Positions 10,084-22,900 of a DNA stretch of 64,000 nucleotides are shown piece after piece (position 1 is the stretch's first letter; every line of letters begins with the position of its first letter). This DNA is from Spodoptera frugiperda (Eukaryota; Arthropoda; Insecta; Lepidoptera; Noctuidae), in assembly GCF_023101765.2 (NCBI RefSeq), contig NC_064242.1, forward strand, positions 7,304,327 to 7,368,326. Direction: 5' to 3'. The position numbers and the translations under genes were made by a program. Below the pieces are notes generated by a model. It was not told where the DNA came from. It searched no databases and saw only the letters and a list, made by a program, of their open reading frames with translations.

Positions 10084-10729
10084 TGGTTTTATAGATTAAA
10101 TTTTTTTTTCCCATATAGTTCCCACGAGTATGGGGGAAATATTCAGTCCACCCAGGCAGTGCCCCCTGTACCTGGGTAAGTGTATATTTGTATCCCAACT
10201 GGGGGGTCCACCGGTCCCCCAGCTGGGGGTGCGCTCGAGACTGACACTACTCCTCAGCCACGCATACCCTCGCCGCGCACCAGAACTTGGTATTGGAGGA
10301 ATTTTTTATAGAGGTTAACTTCCTCGCGGTCCGGGCGACCAAGCCAAGACCCTCGTCCCGTTCAGAGTCATAAAACATGACCATGACCTCTTCCCGGATT
10401 ACGATATCAACGGTTGCAATCGAGGACAACTTGTGCCCCGATGCTGCTCGTTGGCAGGGTGAGTGCACAACGAGCACCGTCCTTGCCTCTCCGCCACGCT
10501 CTCTGCTAAGTCAGAGAGACGGGTGGAAAGACGCTCCTCGGAGGCGCAGGCCATGTGCCAGCACAAAGCCTGCCGCCTTCGGAACCCATCTCGGATTCTT
10601 CCGCTCCGTCCAGAAGTTCGCTACAGGCAATAGTCACTCCAACCCTATCACCCCCGTTAGGGGGACTATTACCTGTACCCAGGGTGCACCGCGGGGAGGT
10701 CTTCTGGCACCGCACCCCAATACAAAGCA
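10084..10729 (-). other. 5' UTR of the non-LTR element
   Basis: About 650 bases lie between the first ORF1-like frame and the 5' junction with the right repeat copy at 10729/10730. It contains GC-rich stretches and runs of G/C, and no protein-like frame. The presence of a long 5' UTR means the copy is not 5'-truncated, unlike the three tail-only relatives in this window. An internal promoter would be expected here for this class, but I cannot point to one. Confidence 0.7.
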
Positions 10730-11803
10730 CGCTAGTACACACGAATGAGGAAGTGTTCAAGTGATGCTAGAAGGCAGGCGAGTGTCGTGTGCCGGGCGCG
10801 TGGCCAGTGCGCCCGGGCCGGCGTGCTCGGCCCAACCGACGCCGATTGATACACCGAGTTAGCCGACCTCAGTCACTGGCCACCGCACTGACCTCATTCA
10901 TAAATCGTCATTTAAACTTATATTCAGAGAGCAAGGGTCCCGACCACTATGGACTCTCGCATAACTTGAATTACGATGTCTTCTGACAGTTGGAACCTAT
11001 ATTTTAAATTGTATATGATTTATACGAAAACATCAACATGGAAATTGTTGTCCAGTTGGTTGGCATTTATCTACTTCAGACATCGAAAATGTTACGCCTT
11101 CACTGTACCTGTAGGTACACACCTCTAAGTGATCTGGTAGACAGAAATCTGGAAAAACGGTTGATTGTTAAATATGATAAGCACCGCATATTAACAGAAG
11201 TAGACAATTGCCTGGAATGTGGTTACATAATGAGGAAATCTAAGTGGACAATAAAAGTGGAGTGTGACGCGTTGTGACAATCGCGTGGCTTAGTGGTGCG
11301 CTCCGTCATGCAGCAACCACTCCAAATTAATATATCCTGGCTCGCGCCGTGATTCCTAATATTATATTTAGACGTGACACGCGCTCGTTTGTATCAATTG
11401 CTCCCGTCTGCTTCACTGATAAACGGCCGACGCTACTTTAGAACAATGATGGCATAAATTGCGCTATTACTCGCTTTAGCACTGCCCCGCGACCCTGCGC
11501 GACTTCTGACTCCCTAATTGACAAATTAGCCTGCACTGATACGCTTGCATGCACAATCGACGATACAATCACAGACAGGCACGTTACTCGTTACCTACGA
11601 ACAACAATTTGTGCCTGCCTACGCTCAATCTCCGCTAAAGCCGTACTAATTTAATATAAACACAAGTTGTCAAACGAATGTGGAGGCAACTCGATAAATG
11701 AGCACACAAACGATTCTCATGTCGATGTCGGAGACAAGCGATTACAATACTCATTAATAACTTCTTGTGCGGCGCCGCCAACTTCACCAATACAAATCAG
11801 TCT
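10730..11803 (+). repeat. Right copy of the 1,074-bp direct repeat
   Basis: This is the second copy of 3426-4499. After 11803 the sequence continues into unique DNA (TAATGAGTGG), whereas the left copy continues into the poly(A) tail. The right copy therefore probably carries the original, uninterrupted junction with the downstream flank. The four differences from the left copy all fall in the last 27 bases (11777 and 11795-11797). Confidence 0.9.
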
Positions 11804-14800
11804 AATGAGTGGATCCCATGAAAGCCTTTTAATTTCCCATTTGGTGCGGCCACCTCTGATATCGACTGACTGTTATTAATATAGGGCCAGAGCCGGTCGT
11901 CGGTCGCCGGTGGCGGCGGCGGTGGCGCTCCCGACAACCTCGATTACGTGCGCCCGTACGGAGGTATCGCAGACGCTCTCTGCGACTTATCGCTCACTAT
12001 TAATTACGCTCAGATATTCACCGGACAAGTTTTAATGCAACTGCTTCATTTGTTGCACTAAGAGTGCCATATCGGAGACGTTATACGAGCGATAACTTTG
12101 TAGAGCTGCAGCCGTACAGCGCCCGCGACGCAGACGCCGCGGTTTGACAAGTAATTTATAACCTATCAAGTATTCGTGTTGATGACTGATAGCTCCGGAG
12201 CTGGCATAAAATGCGGTCTTTACACTTAGCACAGATAGCCATCTAGCTTTAAATCAGTTATTTTGTAAGAACTGGTGCACAGTGGCGGCTGATGCAATTA
12301 CTGTTCCTATTCATAAAAGAATTGGAATCAGATCAGGCGCAGCCGCGGGCTGTACCAGCAAGTGGTTAATAACACCCCACTAAGAATATTGACTGCTGTT
12401 GCAAATTGAACTAAACTAGTATCGTGCTCTGTTTAAATCGCTATTTATTTCATATTATTTATCGTTGTCCGATAGATACGTAGAGTTAATGTAAGCCTTT
12501 CAATGCCGTGATGTAGAGGCTCGTAAAAATGTACGTAATTTACAAAGATGAGTCTTGGCTTTTATTTTGCTGTAAGATGGACACGCCGACCGTTATGTCT
12601 GCCATCATAATTCACGTAAATCATATTCAGCTGGTAAACCAGTCCGGTAGAAAGAAAATATCCGTTTGCGACGGCGCCCGATAAGTGCCACTTTACAAGC
12701 AGGTTAACGTATATCGGAGGCACATTCATCAAACCCAGAAAAATATTAACTGACGATAGCAGTAAATAAAAACATCGTTATTATTTCATTAAACGATAAC
12801 TAATAGCAGATTTCTAAGGTGAAACAACAGCTACACTCGAAACTCTACCTCAGCTATGATTTATTGTTTAACATCAAGATAATATTTTAAGCCGGCAATA
12901 AACAAAACATGAAACCGGCTAAAGTAGGTGACTTAATTATTCCGTCATTCAGGAGAATTAAAATCAAATTGAATCGAATTTATTGACAGTTAAGATATGT
13001 ATTATTGTGCCATTGCAGCGTTTTGTACTCGAATTATCAACGAACTGGAATTTGAGAATGGAAACGATTGATGGATTCAATCAAAATCTCATTACTCAGT
13101 CAAAAGCTTGCTTGATAGTCGTAATGCTTGAAAAAGTCAACATTCAGAATAGCTATTTACTGACAAGTTGTTGCTCGAGCGCGCTCCTGGCGTTATTCAT
13201 GAAAGACACGATGAAAAAGTATAGACATTAGTGGAAACTTGTGGACATAAGTTATCCGGTGACACAGATGATATCGCAGCATTAAGTGCGGATGGTAAGC
13301 AGTGGCCAGGTGTCAGTTATCAGTGCGCGCTGACGGACGCACTGTTGAAACTAGAGAAGAAATGAGGAATCTCTCGGACGCGGCGCGGTTGCCATAACTC
13401 AGCAAGATAACTCCCTGTCCGGTGAAACTGTTAACGACAAATAACACAGATAACGTAACGGGCGCCTAAACGACCCTATCTACCGTTTCGATAATATTTA
13501 ATAATTATTTACATATATTTATCAGATGGATAGAGCGCGTGCGATGGCCGAGGCTACGACATCTCCTCGCCGGAACCCGCGACACTTCACAAAATGATTT
13601 ATTTTGGCATTCGGTTACGACAACTACAAAATTGATATGGAAATTATGAAATGTTTTTAATAAATACATATCTTAGTCGTTTAATACAAGAACTATAAAC
13701 CAATCAAAAGCCCAATGAGTTTGGTTTGTTTGCATAGATAATTGTTATGGCGATGGAAATCATACTTTTATTGACTGGGCGTTAATAAATTAACAGTCAG
13801 TGTTGGCCAATATGAAACCATTAAGTCTTAAGACTTTGCTAATTAGCTTGCTGGGTAAGTTTTTTTTTTGAAAGTCTCCTAGACACGCGATACAAGGCTT
13901 TAGCCAGCTGTTTCACTGCAATTTACCACATAAAGTAGCTTTTTCGCAATTTCTCTCCGCAACGACAAATGTCATATTGTATGAATCTACGAAGGGAAGT
14001 GTAGGCAATTATCAATTAGTACTTGGATTATTTAACGGCAAGTCAGATAGATGTACCGTACTATAAGCCAGTTTTGTTCCATAGGATTGAGTATTACAAT
14101 TGTCATCTAACGGTATCACAAGTATGGTGCAACTACTCAAAGTTACATTTTCAGATAAATAGATAGTTTTGTTTGTAAACAGAGAAACATCCGGCTTTGC
14201 CTCCGAAGCGGTATCTTGTTTCATTAGTGACGTACCAATACTTAACTTAATAAGTATCAAAACATTAATGATTAAGGCGAACACGCTTCGGTCGCGACGT
14301 CGTAATTTCTCAGCGCATAATAATATTGTACTTTGCAGTACAAGCCAATTAATAAAATGCTATCAGTATGAATAAACGAACAACCGACTAGTTCTTTGTT
14401 TAATCTTTGTTTAGCATGTTGTGTCTGTCTCCGATTATGAATGTGTATATGATAAACCCATACATTCAATGTAATCAAAAAGATATCGTGAAAAATGTAC
14501 CTTAATACTACGTGATAAGTTTTCACATCTTTTTTCTATTGTAATTTATTCGTAATTAAGCTAAGGGTGACGCGATATGTGTTTATAAATAAATACTGTT
14601 CTGTCTTCCCAAATCTTAATGTACAGTACATAATAGGAACGTACGGATTCTAGTCTGACTGATTTCACAACATTTTTTTTACCTAGACCTAGATCCCTTA
14701 TTTTTAAAGATGAGCTACTTTTTTAAAAGATGAATATAAAAGATTTTTTTCAATTTGGAATGAGCCAATGAGTTATGATAAAATTACATTGCAATATTAA

Positions 14801-16834
14801 GTCGTTGCACAATTTCAAGTACGGTACTTCAAATGTTTTCAAGATACTGTCCTACAAATAAGATTGTTTTGAATACGAATATGCCAAATATTTATATATT
14901 CCATTTCAAATTAAAGTAATGACCATCTTCTTATATCGAACAAACTGACCCTTAATAACTGCAACGGTTGTCACAGAAATTAGGCAATATGAAACTCAAT
15001 ACACCGTTTATGATTGACCTTATCAAGTCACCGGTCCTACTCCTCTGGCTTATTACTCCAGCCACTTAATAGCGGTGCTTTCTAATTCTTAATAATATAT
15101 TTTATAATTTATTGGGAACGACATATTTGATCCGACATAAAATTTCGATGTTCTATCGTAATATTTATAGGCTTCGATACCTGTATCGACACTTTTGGTG
15201 GCACGTATTAATTTGTTGCACTATCTCGAAGTAAGTTACGGTCTTTCTCTGATTGGCAGGTCGAAGTTGAAAACGATTACTTATGTTATTTTGTTTGCTT
15301 TCCGCCGCCGCTTCATCAAAATGTATGTCAATAATGCACCTTATTACTTCTGGTTAGTAAATGTCGTTTTAAAATAAGTTTTGTCTTTAGAAGAAAAAGA
15401 AGAATTACAAAACATTATGTTCCTATTTTTATAATATTTCTTTATTTAGTTCATTTAGTATTTCTCACGACAGTTAAATCATTAAGTCAAAAATTAATGG
15501 AGAAAAGCTTTACTACTTTCGAGTTACAAAGGGAGTCTTCATCGTGAACAGCGTGCGCAGACGCGGCGACTTCGCGCACCCTACTGCTGGCTGCTTAATT
15601 TACGTGAGTAAACCGTGATTTTTGGTTAATTAGTTACTAATTTTATAAATAAGTTCTGTAATGTTAGTTAATATATTAATTTTAAACTTAGACACTGGCA
15701 GTTAGTGACTAGTAGGTAGTGTGAGATTCTTACAGTCAGTCAGTAAGTCAACCCCGTGGCCCTCGTGATCATGATCACATATAAGACTAGCTCCTGGTCT
15801 CCAAAAGCTTTAATTATCTATCAACATGGAAAATTACCTATAAATACATTTCCTTCAAATCGCTACATACCACTCAACTCAATGACGAAACAAAAATCTT
15901 ATAAATATTTCAAATGTCAATCATTAATTTTTCCACAAGACTTAGCTATTAATAGACAGCTATTGATCACGGAAATTTTCTTATTAAGTACATTGCAAAT
16001 TACTTATAAAGTTATAAATAATTTCCACAACCTCGTTCGCCTATAAAAGTGCGTAATGGTGGCAATTACACAATTATTCACTACAGTACTTGAATTAGTA
16101 ATCAACTGTATGAATAACAGCTGTTTTATTTAAAACAACAATAGAATTAACAGCAACTATAAGTCTGTTCATCAAACGACTCCTACATTACATTAATAAC
16201 AGTGACACCCGATCATAATAAACGAGCTACTATATTTAAAACCAGTTGCAAGTGATCTTGAAATACGTACAAAGATTCAGATCAACAAGCATCGGAGATG
16301 CACGGGTAAAATAATTGTAGAAGTAAATTATATCACTTCAGCTCATTAGCTGTTGACCAGCATAACATAAATAAAAGTGCCGCGTCTACCAAAGGAAACG
16401 TCTTCAAGATATTGAGTGCTTATTAGTCGAAGATCGGCGTTCACATCTCAATCAGGCCTCGTTAAAGGAGGACACTACAAATTACATTCCGCTTGGCCAA
16501 TTAATTTATGTTTTATAGAGTGACGGTATCGAGACATGGCATGCGATCGACGGTTGCTGTATCGATATCAATCGTTTGACGTGTGTATTGCGTGTATGAT
16601 GGCCGGTGACACATACACACTGTTGCGCATACAAACGCATTAACTGAAGTACGAGTTGAGTAAATTATTTTGTTGTTTTTTGAAAGTAATTTAGTTTATT
16701 TATGTTTTATAGTTTCTTTATTAATTTAATTAAGACTTTATCCTACATTTAATTTAAAATACCTATAGCAATTGATGGACTACTTCACTACTGTCAATGA
16801 TAATTTGTGGTTTAAATCTTTAGTTTGGTTTTCA
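11804..16834. other. Non-coding DNA with a GC-rich islet next to the repeat
   Basis: No supported gene. A GC-rich islet at about 11881-12000 follows an AG at 11881 and keeps one frame open for about 60 codons, without an ATG at its beginning. I cannot show that it is an exon. Other GC-rich spots are at about 13310-13400 and 13530-13580. The rest is AT-rich with no repeat I recognise. Confidence 0.5.
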
Positions 16835-16900
16835 GCTTCATCATCATCTTATTAGCCTCAAAGAGTCCACTGCTGAACCAATGACATCCAGATAGGCCAA
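16835..16900 (-). repeat. Retrotransposon 3'-end remnant (CATCATCATC type)
   Basis: The sequence TCATCATCATC followed by a segment resembling GTCCACTGCTG is a much repeated lepidopteran motif, usually the last codons and simple-repeat tail of a LINE. A related copy in the opposite orientation lies at 53349-53430, ending in an ATGATGATG tail. Confidence 0.55.
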
Positions 16901-19900
16901 TTCGAAGCTTACCGATTTTTTATAAATAACTCATTGCAACCTATAAGTTTTGTGTTAATATGATTTGTTTATCGATACCTTTTTGAAAAAATAACGTATC
17001 TATAGCTAATTCTCACCCTCCACTAATAAATATTCTTAACAACATGTAGAATAAAAATTTACAATTCCACGTTTAACTAAATATAGCGTAAACAACCAGT
17101 CAAATGATAACCTAAACACTTTATATAACAGCATTAAAAGTTACTTTATTATTATTTTCCTTTAATCTCGTCATAAGTATTGAATGTACAAACGTTTATC
17201 CTAAGTACATATCTGATGTTATTTCTTATTGAGGACTTCTCACATTACTCCCTATTTTCCGGCCGGTAACAGGATTGCGTGTCAATGATCCCAAATATTG
17301 ACAAAGAAACAGAACTTAAGTAAGTACAGGTAACAAAACTTTCGGAGAAATTTTATCAATGACAAAGTTACACTTGAATTAAATTATTATTATCTATTGA
17401 TGTTTTTTATTTGCTACATATATGTAACATCATATGTAGCTAGCAACGAAATGAGTGTGGGTCGCTGATCGCAGTCATCAACTTACCCTAACTAAGCTAT
17501 AGCTCAAAACCTCTGAAATATCTATAAATCACATATGTAGTATTATTGATAAACAAGAACCCCTTAATTATGATGGTGTTAGGTATTCACATACACGTAC
17601 ATAAATCCAGATCACATAAAAATAGATTAAGCATTTAATTTTAGAATAATACTATATCAATGACGCGAATCGTACATTGTGCGACAACTATCGTAGCAGA
17701 ACGCTTGAGAGTTATCTGTGCAAACGCAAAACCCGTCCAACGAGGCTACTACGAATGCTCAACCTCGCACAAGTTTCACTTTCAAACATTCAATATTCAT
17801 CTCGCTAGTAAAGCTAAACGTTTGCAGAAACACTGAAGTGAAAACGAGGAGACTTTAGCGCCAATAGTACGGCCCCCGACGACGGCCCTAGCGGTCACCA
17901 CTCAGCCCGCTCTCACTTAATGTCATAAATAACTTTGTCAATCTGCTAACTTAATAGCATAATTTATCCGTCGCAGGACAACATAACGAGCAATGCCGAT
18001 AATAAACCAGAAAAGCCATGAGGTGATAATAGCTGTCCGTAAATAATGATTCCTGATTGCCGGTCCACACCTCATCGAGCAGGTCGTCGGTCGTCTCGGC
18101 TTAATACCGTTGTGTATGTATCAGCAGCTTCGCCAATCGGATAATAATACATGACTTAAATAATGCGATATCTCCGTATTATCTGTAGAACAAGGGATGA
18201 CCTCTAAAACTAGCATGTGTTGGGTACACCAGAATGCAATCGGAGTCTAATTAACGCAAGCACTCGTACACGGCCGGCATCGAGGATGTACCGATTAGAG
18301 CAGCTTGCCCATTAAGGAGAAACAATCACATCTCAAACAAGGAATAAGCAAGATTAGTTCTCTACATACAACCACCGATGACTCACATGATGCGTGATTT
18401 ACATCGGCCCTTATTTTGCTCTATAGGTACTGAAACTGAGAAAACTCTTAACATACAAAGACGAATTTGATATATTAAAGAAATAGTATTCTTATTTTTG
18501 TATAAAACCATTTAGAGACAAAATTCTCGACGAATCTGAATCGTGTTCCCAATAGAAGAGCAAGGAGTAAACAAGGTTCGGAATCCGTTATTCAGGTGTA
18601 GTGGCGTGTCAGATTGAATGCAGGTGTGTGTCGCGGCGCGGGCGCAGCCGCGGTAGCAGCCACGCGGCGACCGATGTCGGCCTCGGTACACGGCTGCTAT
18701 GTCGATGTGTTGCCCGATAGCCCCGCTCCAAGCACCGGACCATTTATTCATGGTGCAATAAATTCAAATTACCGGATTAACAATAGTACGGATACCATCT
18801 CCCGATCCGATATTTGCCTACCGATACTCAAGACATACGCTACCTTTTGCTCCCGACGTTATAAACATCTATGCACTTTGCAATTAGTTATAATTGGTAA
18901 ATACATAATATTCTATGATAAGCCGATACGCTATGAAGGAAATCCTTAAGTTTAACGGTGACCAGTTAAAATCTAACGACGTGGACGGAATAATAATCCT
19001 AGATACAATATATAATAGAGGTGTGAATTAAGCAAGTGGTTGTATACGTATAAAACGGGTAACATAAACTGGGTCTAATTTTAATAAGCACGATTTATAC
19101 AAAAACATTGCTATCAATAAACGTCGCGGTGGTAAGAGCTTGTCGTAAGCACATGAGTCTTGCAGCGCTCGAGGTGGATATAGCGCAATGAAATCCTACA
19201 CCGCGACGAATCGAACGCTGTCCTGTCGCCTTTGAAATTTCTGCAATATTTCGCCCTTTTCACGCAGATATACTCGGCCCGTGTCTAAACCGCCGGACAT
19301 GAAACACAATATCGCGGAGTGAACTCCATAATTTATACGCACCACACAACTCCAACTCAGTGCAGATTATTACAATATGTGTTACAGTACATTATCTGGA
19401 CTAGATATTCAATGCTAACAAAAATTACCACGTTATCTGGTCTGGATTTCCTTTCATCTTCCTCAAGAGAAGAGCAGCTTAGAATAAAAAAGTAGTGTCA
19501 TCATATCTTAATGAAATATTTTCCGTACTTTATGGGCCCTTGGGCAATTTTCTTAGATAAATAAATTGATTAATGAATACGCACCGGTCTAAGCGTCTGC
19601 GCATCTGTATACACCAGGAGCTCCAGAAAGCTAGAACTGGTTTGATGCGGTGCTACATTTTAATTGGTGCTCGTCGACAGCGATTGACGCGGAACCCATA
19701 AACTGTGTGTTCTTTATGCATAGTACTGACAAAATAATGAGGATGTTACGTTAATTCCGATATTTTATGCTCACTTATTTACTTAAAGTTTTTAAATCTA
19801 TTGGTAAATAAAACTGAAAGTTGGTTATGTGCAGAAAAGTGATACTGGATTTTATTAAAAAATAATAATAACAATAATTCAGGTAACAAAAAAACTACCT

Positions 19901-22900
19901 CTAGTTGGAGAACTATTAAACTCTTACAATCCATACGTACTAGGTCGCGAGGTAGGCTACAGAGCTCATCAATCTATTAGACATGGTCGCATTGTGTAGC
20001 GACAGGCGGGCGACACTCCTGCCCGCTGCAGCCATCCATCACTCTGCGTCACTGCACGCGGTACATTACACACCTAAACAACGTCCACCTCAATGGTACG
20101 ATCCTATACAAAACAAACAAATCGCAATTGTCTATTCATGTACAAAAAAATATATTAACGCATTTTCCTTCGTAAATTAACCCAATTTATTGCAAAATAT
20201 ATTTTAATTTCATCCACATTGCATAATTTACGCCTGTAATAAATATTCATACCATCAAAAACAAATTTATTAAAGTATCACATTCTGTTATTGCCAACAC
20301 TGCTATTATAATCATTAATAACAAGAAATACGAAAATAATAATTTAACGAGATTTTCCTGAATGTAACAAGTGAACTTGAGCGGTCATATAGTGTAGACA
20401 AAATACCATTACGTGATTATTGTAGACAAGACAATTTAGTGAGCCTCTACAATACTGAACATTGTTGCAATCAAAATTACGAGGTGATTATTGCCTAAAA
20501 ATACTCAAACGGCCACAACACTTGGCTCGGCTCCAACGCAAAGTAGTAGTTCTGCTTACAACATTATTGTTTTCACGTGTTCCACCGACTCATTCGCCTG
20601 ATATTTGTCCACTATTTGTCCAGTGCGCTGCCACATTTTTTGCAAGTACTGCCAATGTTGAAACTAACAAGATGATGCATATTCCTGCCAAAATTTCTAA
20701 TGCATTCGTTTGTTAGTAGTCTTATTAGTATAAACATACCCAGTCATAAATAAAAATTCCCACTGACATGAGGATTAAATTAAACCTGACTGAGCGATAA
20801 TCAAGAATGACGGGCAATAAATTATTGCCTAACACTAAATCCAATTTTCTATTAACGATGTGTCGTAAAACGCTAATTTGAATCCAATCTTTTTATTGTT
20901 TCTGTAATCTCCACCAACGAAAGCATATTTTTCTCACCTCATTAAATCGGAAGACTCTTGTCACATCCTAATAACCAAATTAAATATGAAATGTCACCAC
21001 CCACTCATTACCTACTTAAAAGGTCAAAGAAGGAAGATCAAAGAACATTTTTCATAAAAGCAGATATTAGAATTTCATGAAATTTCCATGTACCACCTAC
21101 ACAGGGTAAATTAAATAAGTGCCTAAATAAATTCCTAAAAACAATTGTCATTGTCTCGGCAAGATAAAGCACATTATCCTACTACACAAGTTACAAATTA
21201 AGCCAACGTAATCCACAACCGTTTATTTTTTTGACGTCTCGCAGGTGGCCCTGAATGAGAGCACGTGACTAACCTAGTAAAGCCCTAAATATTTTTATAT
21301 TAAACCTCCCACTCAAGTTCTCTATTCTGACAGAAAGAGGCTTCTCGTCACATGGGAATAGACCATACTACAAACGACGAAAGCTTATTATTACGAGAAA
21401 AATTAGAATGCCAGCCACCACCAGATTTCAACAGATGGGGGCGAAAAAGTAATGCGTGAGATTTTATTTGGGGGAAATCATTTTACTAGTAAGGCGTAGG
21501 TTTTCATCGCGTAGGTAGAATAAACTCTAGTTGACTTTAGAGGGTAGGTAAGTGTTAAAGGCTCAGTAAATCACGCAAGTATGAGTTACAATTAGAATCA
21601 CAAATAAACGATGTTTCTTATTTCTATTGGTCTCCCAAGCGATATATCTGGAATTGGTTATAAATACTACCGACAATCAAGCCAAATATAAGTGACAGGA
21701 AACTACAATAGTAATAAATAGGACAAAGTTACAATTAAGAGAATCCCGTAAATACACTCGTACTAGTCTACGCACTAATTACATTTGTGACGAAGGAAAA
21801 TAGTGGGTGATTGTTTAAAAATAAACAGCCCACGGCCACGTAAACGTTTACTATTTACGTGGACATATTGTGATGTGTGTTTATCTTTGTCAGTTCTATT
21901 TTATGACTTCTTGTTGACGTCATTCCTTATTAATATCTACACGTAATTAGTATACTTTCTATTATTAACTTCGTTCCAACAAATCCTATTTAGACAACGG
22001 GATATTATTAGGAGACAGAGTTCAAGAAACCATGGAGAGTCGTACAGAATCTTTCTTATCTCGTTACTAATTGTTTCATCACAAGTTGAAAATGCAGCGA
22101 CTGCAACAGCAACATCAAGTAAATCGTGTCTACCTTTACAGTAAACTGACATAGAACTATTGAAGCAAAAACAAACACCTATATGATTGATTGTGAAGAA
22201 GATAATACCATCTAAAAGTCTAGTTACAACTACAATAATAATAAATTAGTGATGCCAATAAAAGCAACCATCTTAGTGTAAACTATACGAAAATAATAAT
22301 AGAATGTGAGTGCACTTTGCATGCCACGCGCATGTTTTACGTGACGTTGGGATATCCAGGCGGTGGTCGAACGGAGCGATTTATGCACCGGCCACGATAA
22401 TGGCCGTATTAATGGAAATTGACACCATACCCGCTCTCGTGGACCCGTGGGAGACCGCACCATCACCACATAAGGAAATATAATATTAATACCAATCATG
22501 ATATAATAATCTCGTCCTCACACCTCCAAACGACCTATCTTTCCCCCCATCAATACCTTAAGCGACAATAATTAATTCGTCGATGTGATCAACTTACGAT
22601 TAAGTGGTGTTCAAAATCGTTAACGGATTTTTATGATCTAAACACGCATTCTCATGTTTCTCTCGACTATTCTCAAACTGTGAGGTCAGCATTGAGTCCT
22701 AACTGAAGTCACACGAGGGCCGATCTCTAATTCGAAATTCCTGCCGTATTTCACATTTTCACCTGTATCAAATCACTGAAGGTTAAAGGAAATTCTTGGT
22801 ATATTGAGCATTGGAATTTTTCATGGGAATATTCCACTTCATACGTTTAAAGTTAGAAAAATATTTCCACTGGCTCGACGAATCAGATGCAGAATAGATA

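Larger units (their letters stand above)
4499..10729 (-). mobile_element. Near-full-length R1-clade non-LTR retrotransposon
   Basis: An element of about 6.2 kb read on the minus strand. In order it has a 5' UTR (about 10084-10729), gag-like ORF1 (ending 7994), ORF2 with apurinic-type endonuclease, reverse transcriptase and a C-terminal Cys-His motif (7994-4813), a 3' UTR, and a 24-nt poly(A) tail seen as T's at 4499-4522. Two ORFs, CCHC knuckles in ORF1, the endonuclease upstream of the RT, and the UAAUGA junction fit the R1 clade (R1, TRAS, SART, Waldo relatives of Lepidoptera). The exact family cannot be settled without alignment. It is not in telomeric TTAGG repeats as TRAS and SART usually are. 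Each ORF carries one frameshift at a short G/C run, so the copy is either recently inactivated or affected by sequencing errors. Confidence 0.92.

Noticed and set aside
4499..10729. Possibility that the element is a telomere-specific TRAS/SART copy in place
   Set aside because: No TTAGG or CCTAA repeat adjoins either end; the flanks are ordinary non-repetitive DNA.
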